64,000 nt of DNA from Volvox africanus (taxonomy: Eukaryota; Chlorophyta; Chlorophyceae; Chlamydomonadales; Volvocaceae). Both the position numbers and the translations under genes were made by a program. Shown one piece after another: positions 42,173 to 55,500 of this stretch. The DNA lies in contig BSDZ01000011.1 in the NCBI GenBank assembly GCA_030268105.1, positions 2,331,001 to 2,395,000 of the forward strand, in the 5' to 3' direction. The stretch's first letter is position 1, and every line of letters starts with the position of its first letter. The notes beneath the pieces were generated by a model. That model was not told where the DNA came from and made no database searches. It saw only the letters and a list, made by a program, of their open reading frames with translations.

Positions 42173-45100
42173 TTAGAGCACACGTGAATAGGTTGCCGCT
42201 GCGACACTTCCAGAATCCATAACATTATGGCCCCTGCAGAGAGAGCTCAGGAGGAGCGCCTGCCCCAGGAAGAGCAACCCCAAAGCCCGAGCCCAGCCCG
42301 AGCCCGCTTTCCCGCCAAAAATTGGCGAGAAAAGAGAACTCGCCTGCGCGAAGCTGGGCCGGTCGCGTGGATTGTAAGCTAGACATGCTCGTCCCAAATG
42401 TACGAGAGCCGGGTGAGCCCCAGATGGCCAGCTCAGGAGCTGCTCACCGGAGCTCACCGCTGCCATAATCTGTTTCACTCGATTCGGAGTGCAGGGACAC
42501 GCGCGGAGTGGGACGGCGTGTGTGGACGTAAGGAGTGATTGACGGCACTGACGGGGAGCAACGTTCAATTAAGACTAAAAGCCCACATGGATATAGGATG
42601 GAAGAGAGCGGAGGTAAAAGCACAGCAAGCCGCTGGGAGTATAGCACGCCCAAGCGAAGCTGCAAGCATAGAAACCCTCATGCTTTTAGCATACATCATC
42701 AGGATGATAGGGAAACGGCTTTGACCTGAAAAATGCATCACGAGGAACCGCCAGACCTCGGGGACTGGGATATAGTACGGGTACGGTAACAAAAAGGCGG
42801 TACACAATGAAAAGTGCAGAAAACATGGGTAAGAGCCTGCTGGCCAGAAATCGGCAACCCGAGAAAGTGAAGCGACGGACAAATGGGACCGGCGTAAGAG
42901 ATATTGGGAACGGGCAGGGAGGGCGTCCCCGAATCTTCCTTGTCCAAGTCCAAAGCCGTGAACAGTTCCGCGGGCTCGTCATCGCCCAGCTAACCCGTCA
43001 AGTTTGCGCACCTGAAACTGCATGAGGCCATCGTACGGGCGATGTCCTGTGACCAGCTGCCATAACAGCACGCCTGGATAAAAAATTGGGGCGTCAAAAC
43101 ACAGCGGTCAGGCGGCTGCATCCGGGACGGGCAGATCGTGAGAGCACTTGGATTCCGCGCACTGCCTCAGAGACAACACACGATGCGGATGTGGCATCCG
43201 GCGCATTTCCGTTAGGGCTTCTCTTTCAGATACGGCAGTAGAAGGACTCCGCGGTCATACCGTGTGGGTCAAGCTGACCCACCTAGCCGCACCAACTCAG
43301 CAATTAGTCAACACTGTTATATCCCAGTCCCCGAGGTCTGGCGGTCCCTAGTGATGCATTTTGAAGTTCAAAACTGATTTCCTATCATCCTGATGATGTA
43401 TGCTACATGCCTTTGCCATAGAGTGATCACAACTGGTCTTCCCGGGCCTCAGTCTGGACCCACCATATGCCCACACGTCGCTGGCCTTCGACCGCTGGCA
43501 GTTGTTGATCAGCTCTGGAGCCAGGTATGGAACAGTGCCATCCAGCGCGCCGCCCATGAATTCACCGTCTGTTTCGCCAACTGCGCCGGCACTGACCCCG
43601 CCGCCACTACTGCTACCGTTGGTGCAAGTAGCCATCAGGTGTTGATGCGTGACGCCGCTGCTGTGCAGCACACGACTCAGTCCAAAGTCGCTGATCTTGA
43701 CCACGAAGCCCCGCTGGTCCTGGCGACTACTCTTGAGCAATACATTTCCTAAATCATGCGAAGGTACGGTCCAAAGGTAAGGACACACTTCCCGGTGCGA
43801 GATATCTAAAGGGGTGCAATGGCAAGCATAAAGCCGTGCTACATGCGGTTCCAGGGCGCGTATTAGCAGGGGCGCCTGCATGACACCATACCAGTGCCAC
43901 GATACCTCATAATCCGTGCTGGGCGAATTATGTGCAGAAGGTGAGTATTGGTTTTGATACGGCGAACAGTGGGCAGGCAACGGGGCGAGGCTGGCAGGCA
44001 AGCTAGGAAGGCGTGCCGTAACACGTGCTTACCAGGCTTTAGGTCTGCGCGGCGAGACAGGTGATCCAGCAATAACGCAACGAATGCCGGCGACAGCCGA
44101 AACAATGGACATCGGCAGGGGCAAGGCGGGCAATGGGCGGAAGGGCTAACGGTTGGGAGTAGAAAGGGCTTTGATCGTGTGGCGCGACATAAGGGAAGAA
44201 AAATACAAGCATTCCCCTGCATGACCCCCTGCATAATCATCTAACGATATTGGAGGGTCACACCCACAAACGCACAAATGCCCGTCACGCTCTGCATGGA
44301 AGCGTGCGGGTGAATGTTTGAGTGGACATGCATGTCCATGTGGGATAAAAGGGTACTAGGCTGACCTTCCTGGACCACTACCCCGGCGACAGGTCCCACG
44401 CGCGTGCACTCACCACCGTGAATGATGTTATTGTGGTGCAAAAAGGCCATACCCAGGGCCACCTCCTTGGCTGTCAGCGCCAGTGCCCGCAACGCAGCCG
44501 GAAGAGGGTACCGGCCCCCCCCTGAGAATGGCGCATACAGATTAGAGGCGGGGACGGCGCCGCCGCTGGCCAGCGCCGTCGCCGCCACTGTTGCGGCTGC
44601 CTTGCTGAGCAGCTGCTGGAGCGAGCCGCGATCGCACTCCTCCATGACTACTACCACTGCCAGCTGGCCGTCGCGGGCCCCAAGCAAGTTAAGAACCTGG
44701 CAGGCAGCGTTTTCCTCAGTAACCAGTTACTTTTTCGTAACCAAAAATCAAGTTTGGACTTCAGAAGCAGTAACCAGGACAATTGGTCGGGACTTGGGCT
44801 GGTTACTTGTGATGGATGGTACAACGTGTACGATCATGGAATGTGTACGGGTAAATAATGGTCCACGGTGACCAATAATTTGAAAATATTCCAATGGGGT
44901 AACATCTACAGGTGGATATAATAGAGTATAACAATTCTATTGAGGGAATTTTAAGATATTAGTCCTTGTTCAAGGCTTCCCTCCCACTGCTGGGGCACCG
45001 GGCCCGAAGGCCCGGTAAATTTCACACAATGTCGTATTTCTGTTGGGTCCGCCTAAGCAAAGGCCCAATCAGAAGATGACCATACACGGTCCATCCTGGA

Positions 45101-48100
45101 CACTACCCGTAGATATTCCAGGATACTACACAAAAGAGGCAATTTTGCCTGGAAAACGTATGAATGTACGTATACGAATAATGATATGAAGCCCCCCAAG
45201 GCTGTTGCTCTTCCAAAGGCAAAAGAACAATTTGGTAAGCTAGTTCATAGTCAAAACCCTAAGCTAGTTCATAGTCAATGGCAAGCAGTTCCACCAGGTC
45301 AGTGGGGTTCTCCATCCTAAAGGCCCTCTGCATGTGCATGTATGCCCAGGACTTATTGAAGTTCAGCACATTTCCATACACAGAGACCATATCCAGTTTT
45401 CCACCTTGTGACGTGGTGAGCAGCAACCAAAAGTGGATAAATGCAGAGCAATAGTGAGAGGGAGCCATTCATTAAGTGTTGAAGGGGAAACTTGCACCCT
45501 GACATCACACTCTAGTGCACCCTGTGGTGCGAATCGCTAGGATCTGACACAAGGTCCCCTAAACGAAGAAAAGTGGACTTAAGTGGGGGGAAAACAAAAA
45601 AACCCCATCAGTCGGCTGCAAGGCGCAAGCTACGGGGTGCCAGGGTGGCCGAGGACGTTCGCTGAGGGTGGGGAGGATTGCAATGGGGGAAGTTGCACCC
45701 CGGCATCATGCGCTACTGCACCTTGTGTTACAAAGTGAACCTCCTGAGAGCTGAGGCAGGGTGGTATTTAGGGATTTTCATGCTCTGAGGGGGCGCAAAA
45801 GGCCCCCTGGCCTTTTTCGCCACTTGTAAGGTTTGTAACCACCGTAACTGGTCCGTTACTTGACCTGTCCCTAAAGTAAGACTCCCCAAAACGGAGAAAA
45901 AACACTGCTGGCAGGAGAAGGGGCCGAAGAAGAGGCGACGCGATCCTACTGCACCCAGGTCTCCCAGGCAGTCCCGCCACCCGTACTAAAATAGATTCAG
46001 TACAAATCCAGTAATAAAGGTCCGTCGCACCACAATACTATACCGTATTTTGTACTTCCATGTGTGCAAGCTGCCGGGAATTTGCGGTTTTCAATGGAAA
46101 CTTCATATAAGATCATACGCTGTGCTCTCTGTACCTGCGCTAGATTCCTTGCACCCGCCATGGCCGCCGCCGCGTCACTCTCATCGCCCATCGCCACAGC
46201 ACTTCGAGCCTGCAGTGGCCAAGGGCTGATCACATTCAAGCCGCCACCTCCAGTTTCTCCACCGCCCGGGGGCCCCCCCGGTATAGACAGATTCATCGCG
46301 CGTTCTGAGAGCTGTCTGCTTGTGCCACTGACACTGCCCGGCTGCAGGATTGCCGGCAGGACTCCGGAGCTGACAGGGGAGCTACATAACCCTATGCCCA
46401 TAGACATGGCGAGGCCAGCACCCATGCCCATGGACATGGCGACCTGCGGGTTGACGGGAATGCCTGACGAGCCGCGGCTAACGGCATGGCTGAACAGGAT
46501 GCTCGCCGCCGCCTTTGCCGAGGTGGCGGCGCCAGCACCACGCGGTGGATTGCTCGATGGGAGATCAGGATTGCTGCTCAAATCCGGTGACGGGCTTGGG
46601 CTATGATTAGCGACGCCATCGAGAGGTGGCCAATTGCTCTCGATGAGGGTATGACCGGTGTTGCCGCTAGGAGGGCGAGCGGCAATAGCGGCCGCAGGGA
46701 CAAAGGCCCTGTCAGAGGCGGAATGTAAGCCTGAAGCGGGGGAGCGACGCGCCAAGTCCTGACTGGTTTGTCCCTCTGTACCTCCAATAGCTGAAAACAA
46801 TAAGGGGTCAGTTGCCGACACAGTGGCCACCGCTTCCGCTGCGGCGCCACGGGGAGAACTAGGACTCGACCCGATCACATTCCGATGTCCGCTGTCAGCG
46901 GCGGCCCCATGGTGCGGTGGCACGTGATGTACGGACGAAGGGAGAAGTGCTTCTAATGGCATCAGCGCCGTGTTCGCCGTTGCCGCCTCCGACGCGATTG
47001 GGCCCGCAGGCTCTGGGTCGCTGCTGGTCAGTGCACCCGCCAAGTTAACAGCGAGGTGGCGGCGCGAAATCGATCCATTGTCCTCTGCTCCATGCCGCAG
47101 CTGTGATATGTTTACAGACTGGGCATGTATTTGACGGTTCTTCTGCATGGTTTCGCCCTCTGCGTGCCGCGTCTGTTCCTCCAATTCCTGCCGCCACATC
47201 CCCTCCTGCTGCTGCTGCAGCTGCTGTATTACCCGCTGAGCAAATGGGTCCGAAGTCCCTTGCGGCGGTGGCGAAACCGGCCGCGGGTGGCGCGGGGGAG
47301 TGGGCGGCTGCTCGCACCCAGAGCATGACCCATCACCTGTCGCCTCTGCCGGCACGTTGCCTGCCACGAGCTCACGCAACCGCGGCGACAACCGTGGCGG
47401 CTGAAGGGCCACCAGGTCAGATGGGTTAGCGCTGGGCGCGACGCTGCCGGCCGGCAGCGGCTGAGAAGTGGTCATCGGCATGAGGGGGCTCGCAATCGGA
47501 AATTCGCCAATGTGGATAAGCGACGGAAGCTCCGATTCCGCGTCTTTACCTTGCAAGCCTGGGCTAAGTGCCAGCTGTGTCGGACAGCAACCCTTTGCTT
47601 TCATGCAATCACTTGGCGGTGACTCCAACTGGTGCGCATCTGGAAGCTTCAGCGGGGACTGGGGCGAGGCCTGGGATTGGGACGGCAAGCATCCAGACAG
47701 CGATGATGAAGGCAATGCAGCTTGCACCGCCAAGTTACCGACACCAGCTGTCCCCGCACCGGCATCTTCCTGCCAGACCCGCTGCTGGAGCCCTATTAGA
47801 CCGGGCAATGCCGCCCCCACTGCAACCGCGGTATTTCCATCAATTACTGCCGCAGGTGGTGGCATCCCCGCGGCATGCGTCTGCGACGCAAGGCTACCCA
47901 CCTGGTCCATTCCTGGCGCCGTTACCAAAGGTTCCGCGGCTGAGAACGGCACTCCTTGGTACACGACCTTTGCGGCGGCAGCTGCCGTCGAGGCCCCCTC
48001 CATTGCCGTCCCTGTCGTGCTTCCTTGCCCCAGAAGCATTCCGGGATGTCTGTCGAGGCTGGCCTGTGATGACGGGACAGCCACCCCCGCTAGTCCGTAG

Positions 48101-51049
48101 GCTCCCAAATGGCTGGAGGGACTGGGACCGCCGCTTGGAGCTGCGCTCAGCAAGGCACTGGGACTCGCTCCAAACCAGCCAGAAGTCATTGAGTGAAGAA
48201 ACATGGCGCCCGGCAGGAGAGGGCTATCCATCGGTGCGGCGCTGGCGCTGGCAGAGCCACCACCTGCCATTGTGAACGGGCTGGCAGCGCCGAATGGACT
48301 AGCACCGGCTGCGGTGCAGAAGGAGCGCACGGACTGGAGCGTGTCGGCGGTAATGCGCCACACATTGCAATCAAATGTCTGCACGATGTTAGGATGACAT
48401 GACAGCGCCTTGCAAAAGAAGACCTCCGTCAGCTGCGAACTGAGATTCTCCGTGCCGGCAGCAAGCATCAGCTTTACAGCGCAAGTGCAGCCGTGCCAGA
48501 GGCCTGGGGGATGTGACAGCAGGAGTGAATACAACACGTATTTATGTACATACACCACCACCGGGATATTCCTATGGAAAATACGTCGCCGCGTGGACAA
48601 CGAGCATGAGACATGAAACCGGAAAAACAGCTCAAGTAGATACGTCCCAGCAGCTCAGAGACGTCGCGGATCCGGAGCCCCAGTCTGACATTCATTTCCT
48701 TACCATACGTCAAGTTACCAGTCACAATACCATATCCCGGCGCCTGCCCACCATGGTAAGCCCAATGCAGAACAGTTTACCACTTTTGCTCAAGCAGCGC
48801 ACGACCACGTCCCCAAGAATGTTCCTGCAGGGCAAATCCGCAATATTATAATGTCCCTACTCATACCTCTGTGGACGACCCCGTACGCCCCCTGCGCTAT
48901 CCTGCTGGTCAGCGACACGTGCGCTGCCGCCGCCCACAGGTCCAGCGCGGGCGCTTGCATGCTCATTTCCAGCGCAGTCTGCTCCGGCAGCAGACCTGTG
49001 GGAGACCCGCGAAGGCATCACTTCAAATTCGACCAAGGTCAGCAGCCACGAAGCTCGGTGACAATAACAATAACATATATCCCCACATGCGGTGACATCG
49101 GGGTAGTGCAACGCAGTCAACGTAATCCACGAGCACACGTAATCCACGTCATTTACGAGCGCACAATGGCGCTGCCACGGGCGAAAAAAGCATGAAAGCA
49201 TGATGGTATGAAGCAGCGCGACGACAATGACAAAGCCACGATGGATGACCGCTATCAAACCATGTCATGCCGCTGGCACAGTGTTGCCTCGGGTAATAGG
49301 TGATTGCTTCATGCGGACTACCGTCCTGTGTTCACAGCGTGTACCAGTACCTGTTCGGGGCGCGGTGACATCGAAGAGGGAGCTCGTCTCGATAGGGAGG
49401 CTCAGGACGCTTCCAGCGCCCGACAGGGACACACGCGACGGCACCATCAGACCCACGCTGCTGCGCGGCGGCGATGGTGGTGGCTGCGCATAGGATGAGA
49501 TGACCGCGGCGTTCACGCCAGGGCTGTATTGAAAACTGGCTAGCCGCGGCGACAGGGTTCCGGATATTTGCCCCGAGTATGGTGCACTCCTGCCGTCAGC
49601 GAGGAGACTGGATGCGTCCAAGAAACCACACCCCGAGCCGCCATTCCCGTACCCATAGGACAACATGCCGCTCACGCCATGATGAGTGCCCGATGCGGCA
49701 CGACTGCCGGTTGCCGCCGTGGCTACAAGGAAGGGAGTTGCGACGGCTGCGGCAGCGGCAGCCACCATTCCCGTCGCCGCTCCTGTCGCCGCCGCCGCCA
49801 CTGCTGCTGCATTAATTGCCGTGCCCATTGAAGGCATACCACCTTGTGGCGCTAAACTCGTAAGTGGACCGTTCACCTCTGCCGCGCTGCGTTGCCAATT
49901 GGGCAGCTCCTGTGCAGAAGGCGGCGTCCCTTGAGAATACTGCTGAAGCAATAAGGCAGTATCTTCCATACCTTGCAGAGGAGCTAGCTCCCTACGCAGC
50001 TGCAGCGACGGCAACGGAGCAGAAGTGTTATCTGCGAACCGCCATCCGGCCGCGCGACCCTGGTCTGTCCAGGACAGCAAAGGACGCACGGTCTCTGGTG
50101 GCCCTGGCAGCGGTACAGAAGAGTACGGTGGGGGTTGGGCGCCGAAGGGTGCCGATGGAGGCAGCGATGATGGCGACTGCGTCCCCGCCACCCGGCTAGG
50201 TGTGTTTGTTGTGCTTGCCGCCGATGGGATGGAAATAGTGGTGGTCTTCACTGCTTCTTGGGCTTGGCCCATCTGGATGCTCACATCAGATGTCTGCAGG
50301 GTGCGGCTTCTTGGCACAGCTGCCGTTGTGTAAGGCGAGGTTGTTGCCATTGCAAGCTCGTCTCCAACGGCATCGACGGCATCCGCAAGCACAGACCCGG
50401 CAGCTGCAGGTTGGGGCGCACGCAACATACGGCCGACCGGAGGACCAAGCGGAATCGGGGATAGGGTTGTAGGACTGCCGCTAACCTTGGGCAAATCAAT
50501 GTATGTCTCAGGTTGCGGGGAGGTCTGGCCATTTGCACTGGGAGATGAAAGGGTTGGAGCGTTAATGGCATAGCTGCTGTGGCAGTAATGGTACAGGGAG
50601 ACGACATTGGCTGTTGCTATGGTGTCCACTTCCAGGTTGGTAGGACTCAGCCGCTGTGAAGCAACGCTGCCAGGTGGCGCTCCAAATGTCATCGTCGCCA
50701 GCAATCCTGGCGGGTTGTCCACCTTGGTCTCCAAGACTTGACCGTCCACGCACGCGAGGGTAGCATCGTCCTCGCTCCCAGTTGCGGGACCCCGGGCACT
50801 ATGTACGGTGCTGTTGATGAAGCCGATCGGGCTTTCGACCGTGTCGTTCGAGATTGCCGCGTCCCTGGACAGGCCACTTGCGCCAGTCTTGCGAAGTGCT
50901 TGGTACGGCGGACGGCCAGCTGGGGCCGCGTTCGCCTGTTCGGCAGGTGCCCCGCAAAGGCACAGGTACTTGAGCCGGGATAGCATACTGATGGGAGAGC
51001 GCGCGGGGATGCTTAGGTCCCCGCCATTGACGCCCTCCAAGGGCGCCAT
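42173..51049 (-). CDS. large TKL (Raf/Tyr-kinase-like) protein kinase
   Basis: Eight exons join in phase: 51049-49351, 48995-48867, 48503-46135, 44696-44414, 44044-44033, 43748-43464, 43073-43012, 42469-42173, giving 1711 residues. The first 570 are disordered and rich in Ser, Pro and Ala. The kinase domain follows: RIAQGAYGVVHRG (Gly-loop), CAVKLML (strand 3 Lys), HPNIVQTFDC, then an insertion of some 750 low-complexity residues, VVVVMEECDRGSL (hinge), [65 protein letters not shown] and RPSFAQ. All catalytic residues except the HRD Arg (Gly here) are present, so it is probably active; HGDLKPGN occurs widely in algal TKL kinases. The ATG at 51049 is chosen because the upstream in-frame start at 51100 is GTG. 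The last 40 residues are hydrophobic and may reflect a missed final intron. Confidence 0.85.
42687..42774 (+). repeat. left arm of an 88-bp inverted repeat
   Basis: Starts TAGCATACATCATCAGG and ends GGGACTGGGATATA. The reverse complement of 43318-43404 matches it at all but about nine positions. It lies in the last intron of the TKL kinase. Confidence 0.92.
43318..43404 (-). repeat. right arm of the inverted repeat
   Basis: Begins TATATCCCAGTCCCCGAGG and ends GATGATGTATGCTA, the reverse complement of the left arm. It lies in the next intron upstream in the kinase gene, so the two arms bracket the coding exon 43073-43012. No transposase frame lies between the arms. Confidence 0.92.
44033..44044 (-). 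other. 12-nt microexon encoding the catalytic-loop core of the TKL kinase
   Basis: ACCTAAAGCCTG is flanked by cgccgcgcag and GTAAGCACG. The previous exon ends in phase 1 (CAC GGT G) and the next starts GA AAT GTA, so the join reads [11 protein letters not shown]. Without it the Asp-Leu-Lys-Pro core of the loop would be missing. Confidence 0.85.
44697..46134. repeat. repeat-rich 1.4-kb intron of the TKL kinase
   Basis: Contains duplicated pieces: GGTTACT-type motifs at 44720-44810, a direct repeat of AGCTAGTTCATAGTCAA at 45239-45280, and two diverged copies of a GTTGCACCC-x-GCATCA-like segment near 45490 and 45690. This looks like the remains of dispersed elements. No transposase or reverse transcriptase motif was recognised. 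Confidence 0.5.
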
Positions 51050-52580
51050 CGTGTCGCATAATTGACCTGTGCCAAAGGATGGGCGTAAAAGAGGTGGCAC
51101 CGACAGACCGTAAGAGGTTTGCTGTCATTACTTCCATCATTACGTCCTCTAAAATTATAGCAAGGTGTACATACCACAGCGCCTCAGACCCCGAGCTCAA
51201 AGTCGCCGACGAGGACGGGACCCATAATGGCTCCCAGTAGAAGCTTAAAATCGCCTGGTATCATATAAGCTTTAGATCTCATTAAAAATTGTTGTTCTTG
51301 ATTTTCTGAAGGCCTACAGGTTCTACGGTAGCTAGACTCTACAAGGACACAGAGAAGGCTATGCATGCGTTCAGGTGTCAAGGTGTTCAGTTTCCAAACG
51401 CTTTTTCATCATGACATGTTTTACGATTAATAAAAAATATCTAATGGTCACCTCCCATTATCTGAAACCTTTGTCACGACTCACAAGGATACCCTCGTAC
51501 CCAATGCACCACTAAAAGATTGATGCTGTCCCTGAGAACGCAGATACTACACAATTTGGTGTAAGCTATAAATACGGATACATTTGAATGCCGTGTGGCC
51601 TCTTTCTACACGGACACGAGCAGGCCGGGGCAGATGTGGGCAGATCCCTGTCAGAGGATAAACCGCGACAAACCGTGCCGTGTATGGTTGACCTTCATTA
51701 ATCACGCCTCAAGAGGATCTTCCTGAGTGACATCAGACCCTTTAGGACTTACCACGCCCTAATATTCCCATGTCATCCTGCGCTGACATGATTTTGTAGA
51801 TTTTGGAGGTCCAAGGTTTGTACGGCAATGATTAATTGAGGCAAGCTAGGAGCCATCGAGCACAGTAGCAGCAGCAGTTCGTTCCTTGTCACATTTTGGG
51901 ACCTGAAGCTTTTGCGACGTTCTACATGCAGCTCAATGCAAGCCTTAGGTGAAACGATCGTTTCTCAACCAGACGTTTAGGACTGTGCTGCCACAAGCCC
52001 CATGATTTCATATCTAGCCAGACATCTTGTACCCGAGACACTGGTGGCTGTCTATGAGGGGAGCCCTCTGCATGGTCCCCACAACGAATTCCTTGATTAC
52101 ACGACAACGAAGTGGCAAGGTCACAACATTGGTAGGTTACGCTTTACCTGAGTTTCGATAATTATGCATATTACGGCATGGAAAAATAGGGAGGCGGTGA
52201 AGTAAGTGAAGATACAAGCCGTTTGGTCGTTCGGCGAAGGCCGTTCGGCCATTCGACAACTCGGCAAATACCTGATATCATGCTTAATTGTGAAAGGAAT
52301 TCGAATACGTCCTGATCATTTCTAGGAAGCATTCTCTCGTCCAAGTACCGCTGTAAAGTTGCCATCGGACCGTCGGTGTTGTCGGCGCCGCGTACGTCGC
52401 AACGCTACCGTACACAACTACCGCGATCAACGGTAGCACTGACAGCCGCCGCAAAATGCGGCGCAATATGGTGGACGGAGTATTTTCTTATTTGTGCATT
52501 TAGCGATCACAGCCTTAATTATTATAGCACAGTTTGATATCTGAATTATCCCTCTACGGGCATACGTGTGTATTATTAAC
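51050..52580. other. divergent intergenic region (TKL kinase / coiled-coil gene)
   Basis: About 1.5 kb between two divergent ATGs, relatively AT-rich. It should hold both promoters. No coding signal found. Confidence 0.5.
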
Positions 52581-55500
52581 ATGAGCGGGCATCCGCAACA
52601 ACCGGAGCCACCGAAGCAGATTGCTAGTGTAAATATTTATAGGCAAGATGGTGGCGTAGCTGAAGTGGACCAACAGCAGGATGTTTGGGCAGAACTTTAT
52701 GGCATAGTGCATGGGTTTGCTGAGACCGTGCAAGTCGCACTGCAAGCCTTTACACCGAGTGATGAGAAGGTATGGTTTGTTTTTATTTGATTGTAACAAC
52801 GCGCGCTTCTATTTACAGCTCCTTTGACTTCAGGCGGTTTCGGCAATTACAAAGAAACGCCTGGCACTTCGATCCATTCAAGGATTGAAGCAGAGTCAAG
52901 ATGGAATTGGGGTAAGTCATGTTTGCTGGTAGGAATTGACTGCGGGTTCTGATGCCTTCATGCCGACGTGTTTTGTAGGCGCTATTGGAGCACTTGAAGG
53001 CGCTGCAAGCAGCTTCCCAGACATGGCAACGTTCTATGACGTACGCTTCAAAGAGGTATTACGGGGCTGCTGCCTCTCATTGTTGATGACGTGCCGCAGG
53101 GGTAACCCGGTCGCAAACCTACCCTGAATGTTACTTGCTCACGCCCGTCCCTCCGGCAGCCATCAAGAGCTCATGGAGCAGGTTGAGTCCACAACACAAG
53201 AACTGCATAAAACAAGCGATCGCCTGCGCGGCGTTGAGGCTCAGAGGCTGGCGGCGGTCCGTGAGGCGGAGCTTCTTAGGGCAAGGACTGAGCAGCAAGA
53301 AGATGTCATAAATGAGGCTCGGACCAGCCTCAAGCAGAGGTACAGTAATACAAGGCTTGGCCCAGGTCTCCGGGTGGTCGGCTGGTCGACCAATCGCTGG
53401 ATAGAACTTCATACACTTCACATAGGACTGCATAATCGGGTCAAGGCTTAACGTACCATTGTCGATCATCTCGTGCCCTGTCACCATGTGGCGACCCCCT
53501 GGTTTGTCGTCCTAATCCCCCTTTGCAGGGAAGAGGATCTGGAAACTCTGCAATTCTCCGTGCACGAGCTTCAGGCCAGCTCGTCCGCAGCATTGCAAGA
53601 TCTCGACCGGCTGAGGCAAGCCGCGGCTGAGGCAGAGGGGCGTGCTCAGGCAGCCACTGCAGCTCTGGATGAAGCAAAAGGGGAGGCGACGAAGGCGCAT
53701 AGCCTGGCGGAGCGTCATCAGCAGGAAAGTACAGTGGTTCTGAGGTTGGGTTTAGGTGGGGTAGGGGCCTGGTTGTGCGCAGAATGGTTGGCAGTGATGA
53801 CGTGTTAAACTGTAACCAGGTAGTTTTAAAGGTTTCTGTGACGGGCTCTTGTGTTTGCATTTGCAAGATATAAAGCAGTAACGGTGCGGAAAGGCTGTGC
53901 ACATTTCCCAAAGATGCAAGCAATACCCATAGCACGGTTCGTAACTATGCGCGAAGGTGTTGAGTTGCGGTGAATGAGATTGCATTCATGGAGGCTCCAG
54001 CGATAGGTTGATGTCGGCCCTATTTTTCCACAGGTGGTGGCAAAGCTCACCGCGGACAACCTAGTCTTTTTGATGCAGCTGAAGAAGGCTGAGGCGGATT
54101 TGGCAGCCGCAAACCAGGATCGTGCAAAATTGCGACTGGCAGCTGAGCAGCAGCGTGGACCCTGGTTTGACCAGGTACGGTAGTCCCGCAATCGGCAGGG
54201 CAGCTGTAATTAAGTAAACGCAGCATTATGCTGAAGCGTGCTCATGGTTTTCCGTCGACGTCCACATGGCTGTTTTTAGCCGGAAAACAGCGGTTCCGGT
54301 TGGTAGTGCAAAAGGAGCCTCTGGGATGGTGGCATGATATGATGGCTGTGGCCTTGCAGGTGCGCGCTGGTGTCGAGGAACGGGTTCGTCAAGCACTGCA
54401 GCACTCTCAGGAACTTGAGGCGCGGTTTGAACGTCGGGAGGCCGAACATACTGCTCACCAGGAGGTGCGGGGAACTCGCTTGTTTTCTGGGTAAATTTCA
54501 TATGCTGAGGCTTACGGGTTCTGCGACATCCCTGTGCTTTCCGGTTGGGCTTCTTCTCAGAAGAAAAAGGGGGACACGTCCGGCATCAGCTAGAAGCTTG
54601 AGCATTTAGTGCTTACACACGGACAATCAGTGAAAGAGGCATCTGCACACCACATCCTGTGCAGGCATTGCGGGAACAGCTAACGAAGCTGGAGGAGGAG
54701 CTCCACGCTGCTCAAAACCATGCTCAGGTTCTTCAACAGCGCCTGGAGTCAACTAACGATTCCAAGGATCGGTGAGACCCACTCACATGCTGGATATGAC
54801 GCGCGCTCCAGCAGCTGTTAAGGATTCGCATCCTCTCTCTTAGCAATAGGCTCTAGCCGTGCATTTTGAAAGCAGCACGAAGTCGTCATTGGCATTTGGA
54901 AAGTTTACAACGACGGCGTGGGTTCAAGTGCAACCGCGAAACAGCGACATTCAATCTTTAATGGCTGGAGCGGATGGGTCGGCGCTGCCGCAGCTATGCA
55001 TATGCTGCTTCTTGCATTTGGCCCGCTTTGGTGACGGTTCATACCTCTTTGCCTATCTGTCTGGTCGTTTCTCACAGCGCGGAAAACCGCTGCACGGCGG
55101 CGGAGATTACTGCTAGGGAGGTACAGAAGGGGCTCGAGAACCTTGCGGCTGAGAACCGGGTGCTGCAGGAGTCCATTCGCTCGATGCGTCAGGAGTGCAC
55201 CGAACGATGGGTAAGCAGGGGTTACGGGTGTTGAACCCAAAACCGTAAGTCTTCGATGGCCAATGCCTTGTGTAAAGTGGGGTGATTTCAGGTCGCATCC
55301 GCGGAAATTGCTGGTGACAGGTGAAGGAGCAGGCGGCTATTGGGCAGGTCGACGGGCTGGAACAGCGGATTGAGGAGCTTCATCAAACGCTTTCCCAGCA
55401 GACAGCCCAATTGGCTGCTCTGCAGCGGCAGCTAGACACGCAGACTGGGATCAATCGTCAGTTAATGGCGCGCAAAGAGGAAGTCGAATGGCAACTCATG

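Noticed and set aside
44697..46134. Complete transposable element in the kinase intron
   Set aside because: Repeated fragments are present but I found no terminal repeats with target-site duplication and no transposase or reverse transcriptase motifs.
46064..48275. Plus-strand frames of 180-235 codons
   Set aside because: They lie opposite the large insertion exon of the TKL kinase and reflect its skewed composition.
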